This document shows positions 1 through 7,979 of a stretch of DNA of 44,125 nucleotides, one piece after another. This DNA comes from Candidatus Glassbacteria bacterium (lineage in GTDB: Bacteria; Gemmatimonadota; Glassbacteria; GWA2-58-10). Numbering within the stretch: position 1 is the stretch's first letter; every line of letters begins with the position of its first letter. Location of the stretch: positions 1 to 44,125 of the forward strand of contig VRUH01000032.1 in assembly GCA_019456185.1 (NCBI GenBank). Direction: 5' to 3'. Made by a program: the position numbers and the translations under genes. Under the pieces are notes generated by a model. The model was given only the letters and a program-made list of their open reading frames with translations, did no database searches and was not told the DNA's origin.

Positions 1-2472
1 GGGGAGGTTCTCGGCGGTGAACTCTCCGCTCTCCAGGTTGGCCAGCACCTCGCGGGCGCGGGTGATCACCTCGCGGGGAATCCCGGCCAGACGGGCCACC
101 TGGATCCCGTAGCTGCGGTCACTGCTGCCCCGCTCGATTTTGTGCAGGAAAATGATCCGCTCGCCGTGCTCCTTGACCAGCACGTTGTAGTTACGCACGC
201 GCGGCAGCAGCATTTCCAGTTCGGTGAGTTCGTGGTAATGGGTGGCGAACACGGTCTTGGCCCGGCAGCGCTCGTGCTCGTGAAGGAACTCGGTGACCGC
301 CCAGGCGATCGAGAGCCCGTCGAACGTGCTGGTGCCCCGCCCGATCTCATCGAGCAGAACCAGGCTGCGCGGCGTTGCGTTGTTGAGGATATTGGCGGTC
401 TCGTTCATCTCCACCATGAACGTGCTCTGGCCTCTAGCCAGGTTGTCGCTGGCGCCCACGCGGGTGAATATCCGGTCGGTCAGGCAGATTTCCGCTTCGG
501 CAGCCGGAACGAAACCGCCCATGTGGGCCATCAGGACAATCAGTCCCACCTGGCGAAGGACCGTGCTCTTGCCGGCCATATTGGGGCCGGTGAGCACTAC
601 GATCTGCTCGTCCTCGTTGTCCAGTACGATATCGTTGGGCACGAAACTTTTCTCCAGCACCATCCGCTCCACCACCGGGTGACGGCCGTCGCGGATACCG
701 ATCCGGTGGCCGTCGGTCATCACCGGGCGCACATAGTTGTGCTCCACCGCTGTCTCGGCCAGGTCGGCCAGAGCGTCCAGCTCTCCCAGTGCCGCGGCCG
801 CCTCGATCAGCGGCGCGCCGAAACCGGCCAGGTGCTCGCGGAGGGCGCAGAACAGCTCGTACTCCAGCGACTCGATTTTTTCCTCGGCCCCCAGCACCTT
901 GTCTTCGTACTCTTTCAGCTCTCCGGTGATATAGCGCTCGCCGGTGCTGATAGTCTGCTTGCGGGTGTAGTCCTCGGGCACCAGGTGAAGGTTGCTTTTG
1001 GTGACCTCGATAAAATAACCGAACACTTTGTTGAACTTGACTTTCAGGTTGCCGATCCCGCTGCGTCCGCGCTCCGAGGTCTCGTAGCGTGCGATCCAGT
1101 CCTTGCCCTGGGCGACCAGGCCGCGAAGCTCATCGAGTTCGGCGTTGTACCCCCCGGCGATCACCCCGCCCACGGAGAGCTGGGCCGGCGGCTCGTCCGC
1201 CAGGGCCTCGCCGATCAACTTCACCAGGTCCGGGAACTCGGCGATACCCTCGCCCAGTCGCACCAGCACCTCGCTGTCCGAGCCGGCCAGCAGTGCCTTG
1301 ATCGTGGGAATCGCGGCCAGGGAGCGGCCCAGCGCGGCCACGTCACGGGGGTTGGCCCGCTGGCTGGAAGTGCGCGAGGTCAGCCGCTGGATATCAGAGA
1401 CATCTTCGAGCTGCTCGCGCACGGCCCGGCGAAGTTTGCCGTCCTCGGTCAGAGCCTGGACAATGTCGTGCCGCCCGGCGATCCGCTCCAGGTCCAGCAG
1501 GGGTTCCAGGAGCCACCGCCTCATGGTGCGCGCGCCCATGGCGGTGCGGGTGGAGTCCAGTACCTCTAGCAGGGTGCCCGTGCTGCCGCCGCTGAAATTA
1601 TAGATCAGTTCCAGGTTGTCGGCGGTGGTCCGGTCGATCACCATCACGCTCTCGGCAACATAAGGTGTGAGCTTGCGCATGTGGGCAACTCCGGCCGGCT
1701 GCATGCGGGCCACGTAGTCCAAGATCGCACCGGCGGGAGTGAGCGACTGGTGCCTGTCGTCGATCCCGAAGCCGTTGAAACTGGCGACCTCGAAATGTTT
1801 AAGCAGGCTCTTGCGGCAGCTGACGCGGTCGAACCGCCAGTCGTCGAGGAAAGTGAGGTGGTAAGTTTTATCGGGCGACGGCCCCAGGGCGTCGTAGAGC
1901 GGAAGGTCGCCGGGCCGGCGGGGTTTCTCGGCCAGCCCGCCCGCTCCGGCCAGCAGGATTTCACGGGGGCTGATCCTGCACAGTTCGTCTTCCAGGTAAT
2001 CCAGGCTGGTGCCGCCGAGATAAAACTCGCCGGTGGAGAGATCGAGCCAGGAAAGCGCCACTTGTTCCTTACCAGCCGGGTGGATCGCGGCGAGATAGTT
2101 ATTCTGGCGCGATTCGAGCAGGTTCTCGCTGAGCACTGTTCCGGGGGTAAGCACCTCGGTGACCGCACGCTTGACAATCGTTTTCGCCTTCTTGGGGTCT
2201 TCCACCTGCTCGCAGACAGCCACCTTGTAACCGGCGCGGACCAGCTTGGCGATATAGCCGTCCACCGCCTTGACCGGCACTCCGGCCAGCGGGACCCGTC
2301 CTGCGGCTCCGTTGTTGCGGCTGGTAAGGGTCAGGCCCAGCACCTGCGCGCCGATCCTGGCGTCCTCGCAGAACATCTCGTAGAAATCCCCCATGCGGAA
2401 CAGGAGGATTTCATCCTCGTGTTCGGCCTTGATCCGGTGATACTGTTCCATCAGGGGCGTTTCGCCGGACAT
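1..2472 (-). CDS. mutS: DNA mismatch repair protein MutS (3' end outside window)
   Basis: MutS recognises mismatches and small loops and recruits MutL for repair. Reading the minus strand from the ATG at 2470-2472 gives an uninterrupted frame of 824 codons to the window edge. The N-terminus carries the mismatch-binding Phe-X-Glu motif as GDFYEMF (Phe30, Glu32). The ABC-type Walker A motif GPNMAGKS lies near residue 630, encoded around 565-590. MutS proteins are usually about 850-880 residues, so only the extreme C-terminus is missing. The ATG lies 8 bases after the stop of the upstream SPOR-domain gene, and that gene overlaps holA, so holA, the SPOR gene and mutS look like one transcription unit. 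No defect is visible. Long open frames on the plus strand here are shadows of this gene. Confidence 0.97.
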   Translation of the reverse strand, partial: MSGETPLMEQYHRIKAEHEDEILLFRMGDFYEMFCEDARIGAQVLGLTLTSRNNGAAGRVPLAGVPVKAVDGYIAKLVRAGYKVAVCEQVEDPKKAKTIVKRAVTEVLTPGTVLSENLLESRQNNYLAAIHPAGKEQVALSWLDLSTGEFYLGGTSLDYLEDELCRISPREILLAGAGGLAEKPRRPGDLPLYDALGPSPDKTYHLTFLDDWRFDRVSCRKSLLKHFEVASFNGFGIDDRHQSLTPAGAILDYVARMQPAGVAHMRKLTPYVAESVMVIDRTTADNLELIYNFSGGSTGTLLEVLDSTRTAMGARTMRRWLLEPLLDLERIAGRHDIVQALTEDGKLRRAVREQLEDVSDIQRLTSRTSSQRANPRDVAALGRSLAAIPTIKALLAGSDSEVLVRLGEGIAEFPDLVKLIGEALADEPPAQLSVGGVIAGGYNAELDELRGLVAQGKDWIARYETSERGRSGIGNLKVKFNKVFGYFIEVTKSNLHLVPEDYTRKQTISTGERYITGELKEYEDKVLGAEEKIESLEYELFCALREHLAGFGAPLIEAAAALGELDALADLAETAVEHNYVRPVMTDGHRIGIRDGRHPVVERMVLEKSFVPNDIVLDNEDEQIVVLTGPNMAGKSTVLRQVGLIVLMAHMGGFVPAAEAEICLTDRIFTRVGASDNLARGQSTFMVEMNETANILNNATPRSLVLLDEIGRGTSTFDGLSIAWAVTEFLHEHERCRAKTVFATHYHELTELEMLLPRVRNYNVLVKEHGERIIFLHKIERGSSDRSYGIQVARLAGIPREVITRAREVLANLESGEFTAENLP

Positions 2473-2480
2473 CGTCTTCC

Positions 2481-3635
2481 TCAGTTCCCGGGTTTTATTA
2501 CGTGGTAATCCAGCCTGTTTTTCTTCAGCAGAGCGGTGATCCGTTTCATTTCGCTTTCGGAAGGGATCCCCTCGATCCTGACCCGGTAGAGCTTATCGCC
2601 GGCGGGCGGCTCGATTACCGGGCTCAGGCCCAGACGGCGCACCCGGGCGGCGTGGTCAGCGGCGCGTTGACGGCTGCTGAACGCACCGAGCTGGACTGTC
2701 CAGCCTGAACCGGCCGCTGAGGCCGGGAGGTAGCGGCTTTCGAACACGGTGCCGGAACTGGCGTTGCGCCAGCGGGTGCGCCAGTCTTCGGCGTTCCTGC
2801 CACCTGCCGAGCCGTAGAACTCGTGCAGGCGATGGAGCGCGGCCAGGCCCAGACGGTTGCCGGGGGCGGTGTAGGCGGCCAGGTAGGCCTCGGCGGCCTT
2901 GCGGATTTTGCCCTGACCTTCCAGCGTCATGCCCTGCCAGAACCTGGCCTCGCCGGTCAGGGGAGTTTCTTCGCCGTCCAGAGCCGATTCAAGCAGGGCC
3001 AGCGCCTGTTTGGCGCGTCCACGCGCTCCCTCGGCGCGGGCCGATTTGATCAGCACCCGCTGGCGGTCGGAACGGTCAGCCAGATTGCGCAGGGTGAACT
3101 CCCACCATTCCACCGCGTGTTCGGCTCGTCCGGCTGCGAACAGCAGATCGCCCATCCGTTCCCCGGCCAGGGCTTTGTTCGCACCGCCACCTTCCCCGCG
3201 GGCCAGATGTTCCAGCAGGGGAGCGGCGGAGTCGGCGGGAGCGGCCAGCACGGCGGTCATCAGGCTGGCCAGTTCAGAACCGGAGCCCAGTTCGGCGCTC
3301 ACAATCCGGCGGGCGTCATCGGTGTGCCCGGCCTGCAGGAGACGGCGGGCCACATCCAGCGGCTGCTGGGCGTGGAGACCCACGGGAAGCATAAGCGCTC
3401 CCAAAAACAGCAGGAGTTTTAATCGAAAAGACTTTCTCGCAGCTTGCTGCGAGAAATGCAGTTGTAGAGACAGGAGGCAAGCGGAAATCCCCCCTGGCCC
3501 CCCTTTGCAAAAGGGGGGAATGCGAAGTGCATCCCGACGTCTCCCTTTGAAAAAGGGAGATTTAGGGAGATTTGATTCAGATACCTCGCGGCCTGCCGCA
3601 GGGCAGTTCACAAAAATGTTGTTTGCACCGGTCAT
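2481..3635 (-). CDS. SPOR-domain protein with tetratricopeptide-like middle region and repeat-derived N-terminus
   Basis: The C-terminal 80 or so residues (about 305-384) form a SPOR domain: a GWTVQLGAFSS start, a YRVRIEG strand and a final helix and strand. SPOR domains bind denuded septal peptidoglycan. The middle (about 90-290) is Ala- and Leu-rich helical sequence typical of TPR-like folds. A hydrophobic signal-like stretch (LKLLLFLGALMLPVGLHA) occurs only at about residues 73-90. Everything before it is encoded by dispersed repeat DNA (3433-3610). The chosen ATG at 3635 overlaps the holA stop as ATGA, a normal coupling arrangement. No ATG, GTG or TTG lies in frame just before the signal-like stretch; the next ATG (3392) falls inside it. 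Either repeats were inserted in frame after the start, or a non-standard start is used. Function is inferred as envelope or cell-division related. Confidence 0.8.
   Translation of the reverse strand: MTGANNIFVNCPAAGREVSESNLPKSPFFKGRRRDALRIPPFCKGGPGGISACLLSLQLHFSQQAARKSFRLKLLLFLGALMLPVGLHAQQPLDVARRLLQAGHTDDARRIVSAELGSGSELASLMTAVLAAPADSAAPLLEHLARGEGGGANKALAGERMGDLLFAAGRAEHAVEWWEFTLRNLADRSDRQRVLIKSARAEGARGRAKQALALLESALDGEETPLTGEARFWQGMTLEGQGKIRKAAEAYLAAYTAPGNRLGLAALHRLHEFYGSAGGRNAEDWRTRWRNASSGTVFESRYLPASAAGSGWTVQLGAFSSRQRAADHAARVRRLGLSPVIEPPAGDKLYRVRIEGIPSESEMKRITALLKKNRLDYHVIKPGN
3433..3456. repeat. 24-bp perfect palindrome, REP-like
   Basis: Two 11-base arms (3433-3443 and 3446-3456) are perfect reverse complements with TT between them. 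The core CTCGCAGCTTGCTGCGAG resembles the palindromes at 3586-3610 and 14615-14639, where paired changes keep the stem. It lies inside the N-terminal frame of the SPOR-domain gene. Confidence 0.75.
3486..3573. repeat. Dispersed repeat made of two C-run/G-run hairpins
   Basis: Two hairpins share one design: nine-base arms with a three-base loop. The first has arms CCCCCCTTT and AAAGGGGGG (3498-3506 and 3510-3518). The second has arms TCTCCCTTT and AAAGGGAGA (3540-3548 and 3552-3560). Similar sequence occurs at 25577-25690. Repeats of this appearance are widespread in intergenic DNA of several bacterial groups. Here the element is translated as part of the SPOR-domain protein. Confidence 0.75.
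3586..3610. repeat. REP-like palindromic element, second copy
   Basis: The core GCGGC-CT-GCCGC is followed by the tail GCAGTTCA. It matches 14615-14639 at 18 of 25 positions without gaps, including the whole tail. It also matches the 3433-3456 palindrome in layout. It lies just downstream of the SPOR gene start codon. Confidence 0.55.
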
Positions 3636-4666
3636 GGGTTATCCCCGGTCAGGCTGAATGCCAGCGATTCCAGGATCAGGCGGTTGGGAAGGCTGCTGCT
3701 TTTGAGGCGGAGATCGGTTTCCAGCAGGAGGCTGAACACCCGTTCCAACTGCTCGTCGTTAAAGCGCCGGGCCTGGTTGAACAGATCCCGGACGGCCTCA
3801 TCGCGCCACCAGCTCAGCCCCAACTCCTTTTTGACCTGGGCATCCGGTACTCCCTGGGCGATCAGCGCCCTGATCCTGGCGACCCGGCCGAAATGCGCGC
3901 TGGCCGCGGCCAGCGCACCCACCGCAGATTCGCCCCGGCTGGCGAGCTGGCCGGTGATATAAGCGCCCAGCAGCGGCTTGCCGGCGGCCAGCGAGTCCAC
4001 CCAGTCGAACACGCTGGCGCCCTTGTCCACCCCGGTCATCGCGCGGACATCCTCCGGTGAGATTTCCTCGCGCTCGCCGATAAAGAAGGTCAGTTTGTCC
4101 AGTTCCCCGGCGATCCGCGCCAGGTCGTCGCCCAGGCGCGCGTACAGATCCAGCGCCGCCTGTCTGCCGATTTTTTTTCCAGCCAGCCCGGCTGTCGAGA
4201 CAATCCAGCTCAGCAGTTCGTTTTCACGAAGAGGCCAGAAACAGGCGCTGGCCGCGGCGTCCTCGAGCTTGGCGGCCCACTTGGGAGTGCCGCGGCGCTT
4301 GTCGATCTTGATCCGGCTCGACGAGGCCAGGATCAGCACCGTGCTGTCGCTGGGTTTTTCCGCGTAATCGGCCAGCAGTTCGCGGACTTTCAGTTGCGCT
4401 TTGTCCAGTTCCTGGACCAGCACCACCCTGCGCGCGGCCATCATCGGCGGGGTAGCGACCGAGGTCAGCACCCGCTCGATGTTCATATCCGGCCCGTGGA
4501 ACCGTTCGTAGTTGAAATCGGCCGAAGCGGAATCCACCGCATGAGCGGTCAGGGTTTCCACAGCCCGGCGGGTGAGATAGCTCTCATCGCCGTGGAGAAA
4601 GTATACCGGCTGGAACTCGCCCGAGGAGCATTCGCGGTTGATCCGGTTGATATCGGTGCGTGGCAT
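3632..4666 (-). CDS. holA: DNA polymerase III subunit delta
   Basis: The delta subunit of the clamp loader opens the beta sliding clamp during replication. The 344-residue product has the usual length and features: an N-terminal PVYFLHGDESYL segment, a central RRVVLVQELDKA strand region, and a helical C-terminal collar domain with the family-typical LARIAGELDKL segment. The start codon ATG at 4664-4666 follows a GGAAGA ribosome-binding site. A possible sigma70-type promoter lies at 4739-4766. The stop overlaps the ATG of the SPOR-domain gene by ATGA. Delta proteins are poorly conserved in sequence, but length, opening motif and layout agree. Confidence 0.93.
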   Translation of the reverse strand: MPRTDINRINRECSSGEFQPVYFLHGDESYLTRRAVETLTAHAVDSASADFNYERFHGPDMNIERVLTSVATPPMMAARRVVLVQELDKAQLKVRELLADYAEKPSDSTVLILASSSRIKIDKRRGTPKWAAKLEDAAASACFWPLRENELLSWIVSTAGLAGKKIGRQAALDLYARLGDDLARIAGELDKLTFFIGEREEISPEDVRAMTGVDKGASVFDWVDSLAAGKPLLGAYITGQLASRGESAVGALAAASAHFGRVARIRALIAQGVPDAQVKKELGLSWWRDEAVRDLFNQARRFNDEQLERVFSLLLETDLRLKSSSLPNRLILESLAFSLTGDNP

Positions 4667-4738
4667 TGTTTCTTCCGGAGAAATATTATCCTTCGCCGGA
4701 GATTGGACACCCGGCGGAAGGAAACAATCCAGTATCTA

Positions 4739-4766
4739 AATATAATCCGGTGGACTGTGCGCTCAA
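4739..4766 (-). promoter_or_regulatory. Candidate sigma70-type promoter upstream of holA
   Basis: On the minus strand, TTGAGC (4761-4766) and TATATT (4739-4744) are separated by 16 bases, about 75 bases before the holA start and after the terminator of the upstream gene. The -10 matches the consensus at 5 of 6 positions and the -35 at 4 of 6. Confidence 0.35.
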
Positions 4767-4786
4767 GGAGAAAACTGACCGTGGAG

Positions 4787-4820
4787 AAAAAAAACGGGCC
4801 GGCATCGGCTGCCGGCCCGT
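4787..4820 (-). terminator. Rho-independent terminator after the anti-sigma-like gene
   Basis: A perfect 10-base GC-rich stem (4794-4803 and 4811-4820) with a 7-base loop is followed on the minus strand by eight consecutive T residues. It sits about 50 bases after the stop of the anti-sigma-like gene and separates it from holA. Confidence 0.85.
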
Positions 4821-4869
4821 CAAATCCTGAAAAAACCTGATCGATCTCGAAACGGCTCTGGAGCCCAAG

Positions 4870-5424
4870 TTATTCTCCCGTGGCCGTAACGCCGCTTTCT
4901 ACGATCACCGGGTGGTTACTGACGCCGTAGCTGAACAACGGCTCGTCATCGTAGTGGTAGGAAGCCAGGTAAGCTTTTTGCACCGGGCGTTTGAGTTTGC
5001 CGGCTTCAGGCGCCGGGTGAAGCTGGATTTCGTCGGCATTAACGACATCGACCGTAGAATCCACGGCCGGAGTCCATGAGACATCGACCCGGTCGCCGCC
5101 GGTAAAGAACAGAGAACCAGCCAGGGCGATCAACACCACCGCGGCCGCGGCCAGCACTATTCTGCGACCGGAACTGCGCAGGGGGACAACTTTCGCCGCC
5201 TGCGCGCCGCTGTTCACCTCGGCCATCACTCTCTCGAACATATCGGCCGGCGGCTCGATTTCAACCGACCGCTTAAGGGAAGAAACGCCGGAGCGGTATG
5301 CCTGAAGCATGCCGGAGCAACCGGCGCATTTTTCGAGATGGGCTTCGATTTCGGCGAAAGCATCGCCGCTGAGTTCGCCATCGAGATAGGCGGAAAATTG
5401 GATTTTGAAACTGCTACAATTCAT
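4870..5424 (-). CDS. Anti-sigma-factor-like protein, zinc-finger HC2 type, single membrane segment
   Basis: The 184-residue product starts with a zf-HC2 zinc-binding domain. His29, Cys33 and Cys36 form the HxxxCxxC signature. A membrane segment at about 89-107 follows a basic patch, and a 75-residue C-terminal tail would lie outside the cytoplasm. This is the standard layout of anti-sigma factors that hold an ECF sigma factor at the membrane. Such genes normally sit directly behind their sigma gene, but here the upstream neighbour is the acidic repeat protein and no sigma gene is in the window. A GAGGA ribosome-binding site precedes the ATG. A strong terminator follows at 4787-4820. The target sigma factor is unknown. 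Confidence 0.8.
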   Translation of the reverse strand: MNCSSFKIQFSAYLDGELSGDAFAEIEAHLEKCAGCSGMLQAYRSGVSSLKRSVEIEPPADMFERVMAEVNSGAQAAKVVPLRSSGRRIVLAAAAVVLIALAGSLFFTGGDRVDVSWTPAVDSTVDVVNADEIQLHPAPEAGKLKRPVQKAYLASYHYDDEPLFSYGVSNHPVIVESGVTATGE

Positions 5425-5565
5425 CTTGCTGAATCCTCACAAATTATTGATTAAGAGCACTTCCTCCAGGCTGCTGTTGGCAACTGCCGCGCAGTAACAC
5501 CAGTAAATACATTTCAATTGAAAAAAAGTTCCCGAAAAACGACAAAATTACTTGTTCAATTCAGG

Positions 5566-6402
5566 TCAGGCCGTTTCCTCGTCGCCATCCGCGTTTTTTT
5601 CTTCTACGCCGGTAGGCTCGCCGTCATTCGCTTTTTTTTCTTCAACGCCGTTAAGCTCGCCGTCATCCGCTTTTTTTTCTTCAACGCCGGTAGGCTCGCC
5701 GTCATCTGCTTTTTTTTCTTCAACGCCGGTAGGCTCGCCGTCATCTGCTTTTTTTTCTTCAACGCCGGTAAGCTCGCCGTCATCCGCGTTTTTCTCTTCA
5801 ACGCCGGTAGGCTCGCCGTCATCCGCTTTTTTTTCTTCAACGCCGTTAAGCTCATCGTCATCCGCTTGTTTTTCTTCAACGCCGGTAGGCTCATCGTCAT
5901 CCGCGTTTTCCTCTTTAAGGCCGGTAAGCTCGCCGTCATCTGCAACCGCTTCGCCGTCATCCGCCACAGCCTCCGGCGGGACATCCCCGGCCGCGGGCTG
6001 TTCCGGCAACTTTTCGGTTACGTCCTCCTGCGGTTCCTCCGGCTGTTGCGGCTGAGTGTCCGGGTGGTTTTCCGGCGGGAGATCGTCTTCCTCGCGGGTG
6101 AACTCCAGTTCGATTTCCTCGCCGCAGCGGCAGGTGATTTTCAGGCTGGTCAGCTCGCCGTCTTCGCTGTAGAACCGCTCCAGCTGAACGTCCTGCTCAT
6201 CCTGTGAATCGTCGGAGGTGGTGTCTCCCGAGTAATCCGGTTCGGGAAGGTGAGCCTCGTCTTCCATCGCCACGGGCTGCTCATCCAGCGGAACGTTTTT
6301 GTAAACTTTGTCGCCGAACTTGCGGATACCGTACTCGACCCTCTCCACGGTCGAACCGGAGGCCTCGAGGTCCCTGGCCTTGATTATCTTTTTCTCCGCC
6401 AT
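5566..6402 (-). CDS. Acidic protein with a tandem 13-residue repeat; function unknown
   Basis: I do not recognise a family. The 278-residue product is very acidic. Residues 1-110 look like a small ordered part, with a CRC pair (Cys91, Cys93) between beta-like segments. A Pro/Glu-rich linker follows. From residue 153 to the end come nine copies of a 13-residue unit with consensus KADDGEPTGVEEK and a partial tenth. The repeat tail should be disordered and strongly negative. A GGGAG ribosome-binding site precedes the ATG, and the gene starts 57 bases after the stop of the Mrr-like zinc-ribbon gene, so the two are probably co-transcribed. Because the unit is 39 bases, other frames are open too; the plus-strand Phe-rich frame is a by-product. 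Confidence 0.8.
   Translation of the reverse strand: MAEKKIIKARDLEASGSTVERVEYGIRKFGDKVYKNVPLDEQPVAMEDEAHLPEPDYSGDTTSDDSQDEQDVQLERFYSEDGELTSLKITCRCGEEIELEFTREEDDLPPENHPDTQPQQPEEPQEDVTEKLPEQPAAGDVPPEAVADDGEAVADDGELTGLKEENADDDEPTGVEEKQADDDELNGVEEKKADDGEPTGVEEKNADDGELTGVEEKKADDGEPTGVEEKKADDGEPTGVEEKKADDGELNGVEEKKANDGEPTGVEEKNADGDEETA
5569..5946 (-). repeat. 39-bp tandem coding repeat, about 9.7 copies
   Basis: The units are contiguous with no spacers and differ by scattered substitutions. The main alternations are Gly/Asp at position 5, Pro/Leu at position 7, Thr/Asn at position 8 and Lys/Asn/Gln at position 1. Copy number is likely to vary between strains by slippage or recombination. Confidence 0.9.
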
Positions 6403-6459
6403 GCGTACTCCCTGTACTTTGTCCTAGCCGCCTGTTGGCGAATAAGTTTCAATATAATA

Positions 6460-7821
6460 TCATCTGACCACCAGATAAACAAAAGCGAGAAACGCCGAAA
6501 CGCTGAGCGCGGCGAACAGCAGCAGCCCCCCGGTATCGAGATTCAGGTACGCGTGCCGGTGGGTAAGCTGGAGTCCGGGTGGAGCGGCCAGTTCGGCTTC
6601 AACCGGCTGCGGCACAGCTGGGGGTTGCCGGGTTTGCGCTGTCGTTTCGGCTTGATCGGCTGCAGGAAGCCCGGCGCCGCAGACCGGGCAGTCACGCAAT
6701 TCTTCGGCCGCCGCTGCTGAGTCCTCGGTCTCATGCCCAACTTCGCCGCCGTCGCCGGCCAGGCGTTCTGCTGACTGGGCCTGGGCTCTGAGTCCCAGCA
6801 CATGGCCCACGTCGATTATCCATTTTTCCTCGCACGGACACTCCATCAGCCCGTCGGCGTCGGCCGGCACCTTGATCAGTTTATCGCAGCGGGGACAGAT
6901 TATTTCGGCCAGGTTTTCGCTGTAGCGCTTATCCAGCCCTCCTTTGAGCGTCAGCAGTTCGTTGTCGACATTTATGATCCACGAACAGTCATCGTAGGGA
7001 CACTCCACCAGGCCATGCATATTGGTGTCGAGCCGGACCGGCCGCCCGCACTCGTAACAGTCAATCGTGAAACTGGTGAAATCCTCCGGACCTTTCTGCT
7101 TTTTCTGTTCTTCCTCGAGCTCTTCCCGTGAGTAGGTTTTTCCGCAGTCCGGGTTCATGCATATCATCAGGCCGGTAATTTCCTCGCTCGGTTCGAGTTT
7201 CGCGCCACAGGTAAAGCAGTTCACCGATTCGCCCGCGGCCGCGGCATGGATCTCGTCTTCGGCCTGGCTGATCATTTCCATCAGCTCGTCGGTATCCTTG
7301 GTGAGGATATTTTTCCTGCGAGCGTAGTCCAGGGCCGCAGGCGTGAAACTGGTGGTGGCCATGCAGATACCCTTTGGTATTTCTTTGCCCGCCATGCGGC
7401 TGTCCAGCTCCTCCAGGTCTTTTTCGTCGACTTGACGGTTCATCGGCCACTCGTGAAACTGCACCAGGACGGGAATTCCGTGCCGGTCGCGCAGTTCGGC
7501 CCGGCCGATCAGCCGGTCGTCGTCGATATCCGGCAGGGTTATGATATCATAGCCGCGGGGCAGGAACAGCGAGTGCAGGATATTCTCGATCTTCACGCTG
7601 ATCCGCCTGCGCGTGTCGGGATCGGCCTTGACCACCTTGAAATTGACCCAGGTCCAGTATGCGCCGCCCGCCAGCATGGCGGCGGCGAACAGCGCCACGC
7701 TCAGCAGGGGGTTATCCCGGATCTGAGACCAGAGCAATGCGTGCAGCACCGCCAGCAGGCCGACCAGCGCCAGCAGGAGCAGTTCCTGTTTTTTTAAAAT
7801 CGAGCTGTCAGCTAAAGTCAT
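6460..7821 (-). CDS. Membrane-anchored Mrr/restriction-endonuclease-like protein with multiple zinc ribbons
   Basis: The 453-residue product, read from the ATG at 7821, starts with two membrane helices (about 12-30 and 39-56). Next comes a region (about 75-185) patterned like the Mrr_cat nuclease fold: a strand with an acidic residue, VLVQFHEW, then GICMATTSFTPAALDYARRKNI. The last segment closely fits the fold's usual 'gv.vTtg.ft..A...A' signature. The expected QxK catalytic triplet reads Gln121-Phe-His123, so activity is doubtful. Zinc ribbons follow at Cys202/205/221/226, Cys255/258/274/279 and Cys309/312/328/330, plus a final CPVC pair (378/381). A membrane helix closes the protein (432-451). 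An upstream ATG (7869) adds 16 residues but has no ribosome-binding site. A promoter lies at 7896-7925. Function is unknown. Confidence 0.8.
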   Translation of the reverse strand: MTLADSSILKKQELLLLALVGLLAVLHALLWSQIRDNPLLSVALFAAAMLAGGAYWTWVNFKVVKADPDTRRRISVKIENILHSLFLPRGYDIITLPDIDDDRLIGRAELRDRHGIPVLVQFHEWPMNRQVDEKDLEELDSRMAGKEIPKGICMATTSFTPAALDYARRKNILTKDTDELMEMISQAEDEIHAAAAGESVNCFTCGAKLEPSEEITGLMICMNPDCGKTYSREELEEEQKKQKGPEDFTSFTIDCYECGRPVRLDTNMHGLVECPYDDCSWIINVDNELLTLKGGLDKRYSENLAEIICPRCDKLIKVPADADGLMECPCEEKWIIDVGHVLGLRAQAQSAERLAGDGGEVGHETEDSAAAAEELRDCPVCGAGLPAADQAETTAQTRQPPAVPQPVEAELAAPPGLQLTHRHAYLNLDTGGLLLFAALSVSAFLAFVYLVVR

Positions 7822-7895
7822 TGCCCGGTTTCCCCGGTTTTTCGCGTGGCTGAACAGCAGAGTATGCATTTGACTTGCAAGAACGATACCGTTTC

Positions 7896-7925
7896 ATTAT
7901 ACAAGATAACCCCTCTGCTGGGCAA
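7896..7925 (-). promoter_or_regulatory. Candidate sigma70-type promoter for the Mrr-like/repeat-protein unit
   Basis: On the minus strand a perfect TATAAT (7896-7901) lies 18 bases after TTGCCC (7920-7925). Transcription would start near 7888, about 67 bases before the chosen ATG at 7821. It is divergent from the candidate rho promoter. Confidence 0.55.
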
Positions 7926-7979
7926 CTGTACAGATCCAGGGGCAATTATTTCCCAATCAATTATCGCATGGTAAAATAC

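Noticed and set aside
142-1569. 475-codon plus-strand ORF
   Set aside because: It is antisense to mutS, which has full family motifs; a high-GC shadow frame.
5569-5946. Possible CRISPR array because of regular 39-bp spacing
   Set aside because: Units abut with no unique spacers, are coding, and no cas genes are present.
5518-6207. Plus-strand ORF with repeated Phe-rich hydrophobic segments
   Set aside because: It is antisense to the 39-bp acidic repeat; the open frame follows from the repeat length. The minus-strand frame has a ribosome-binding site, an ordered N-terminus and an operon context.
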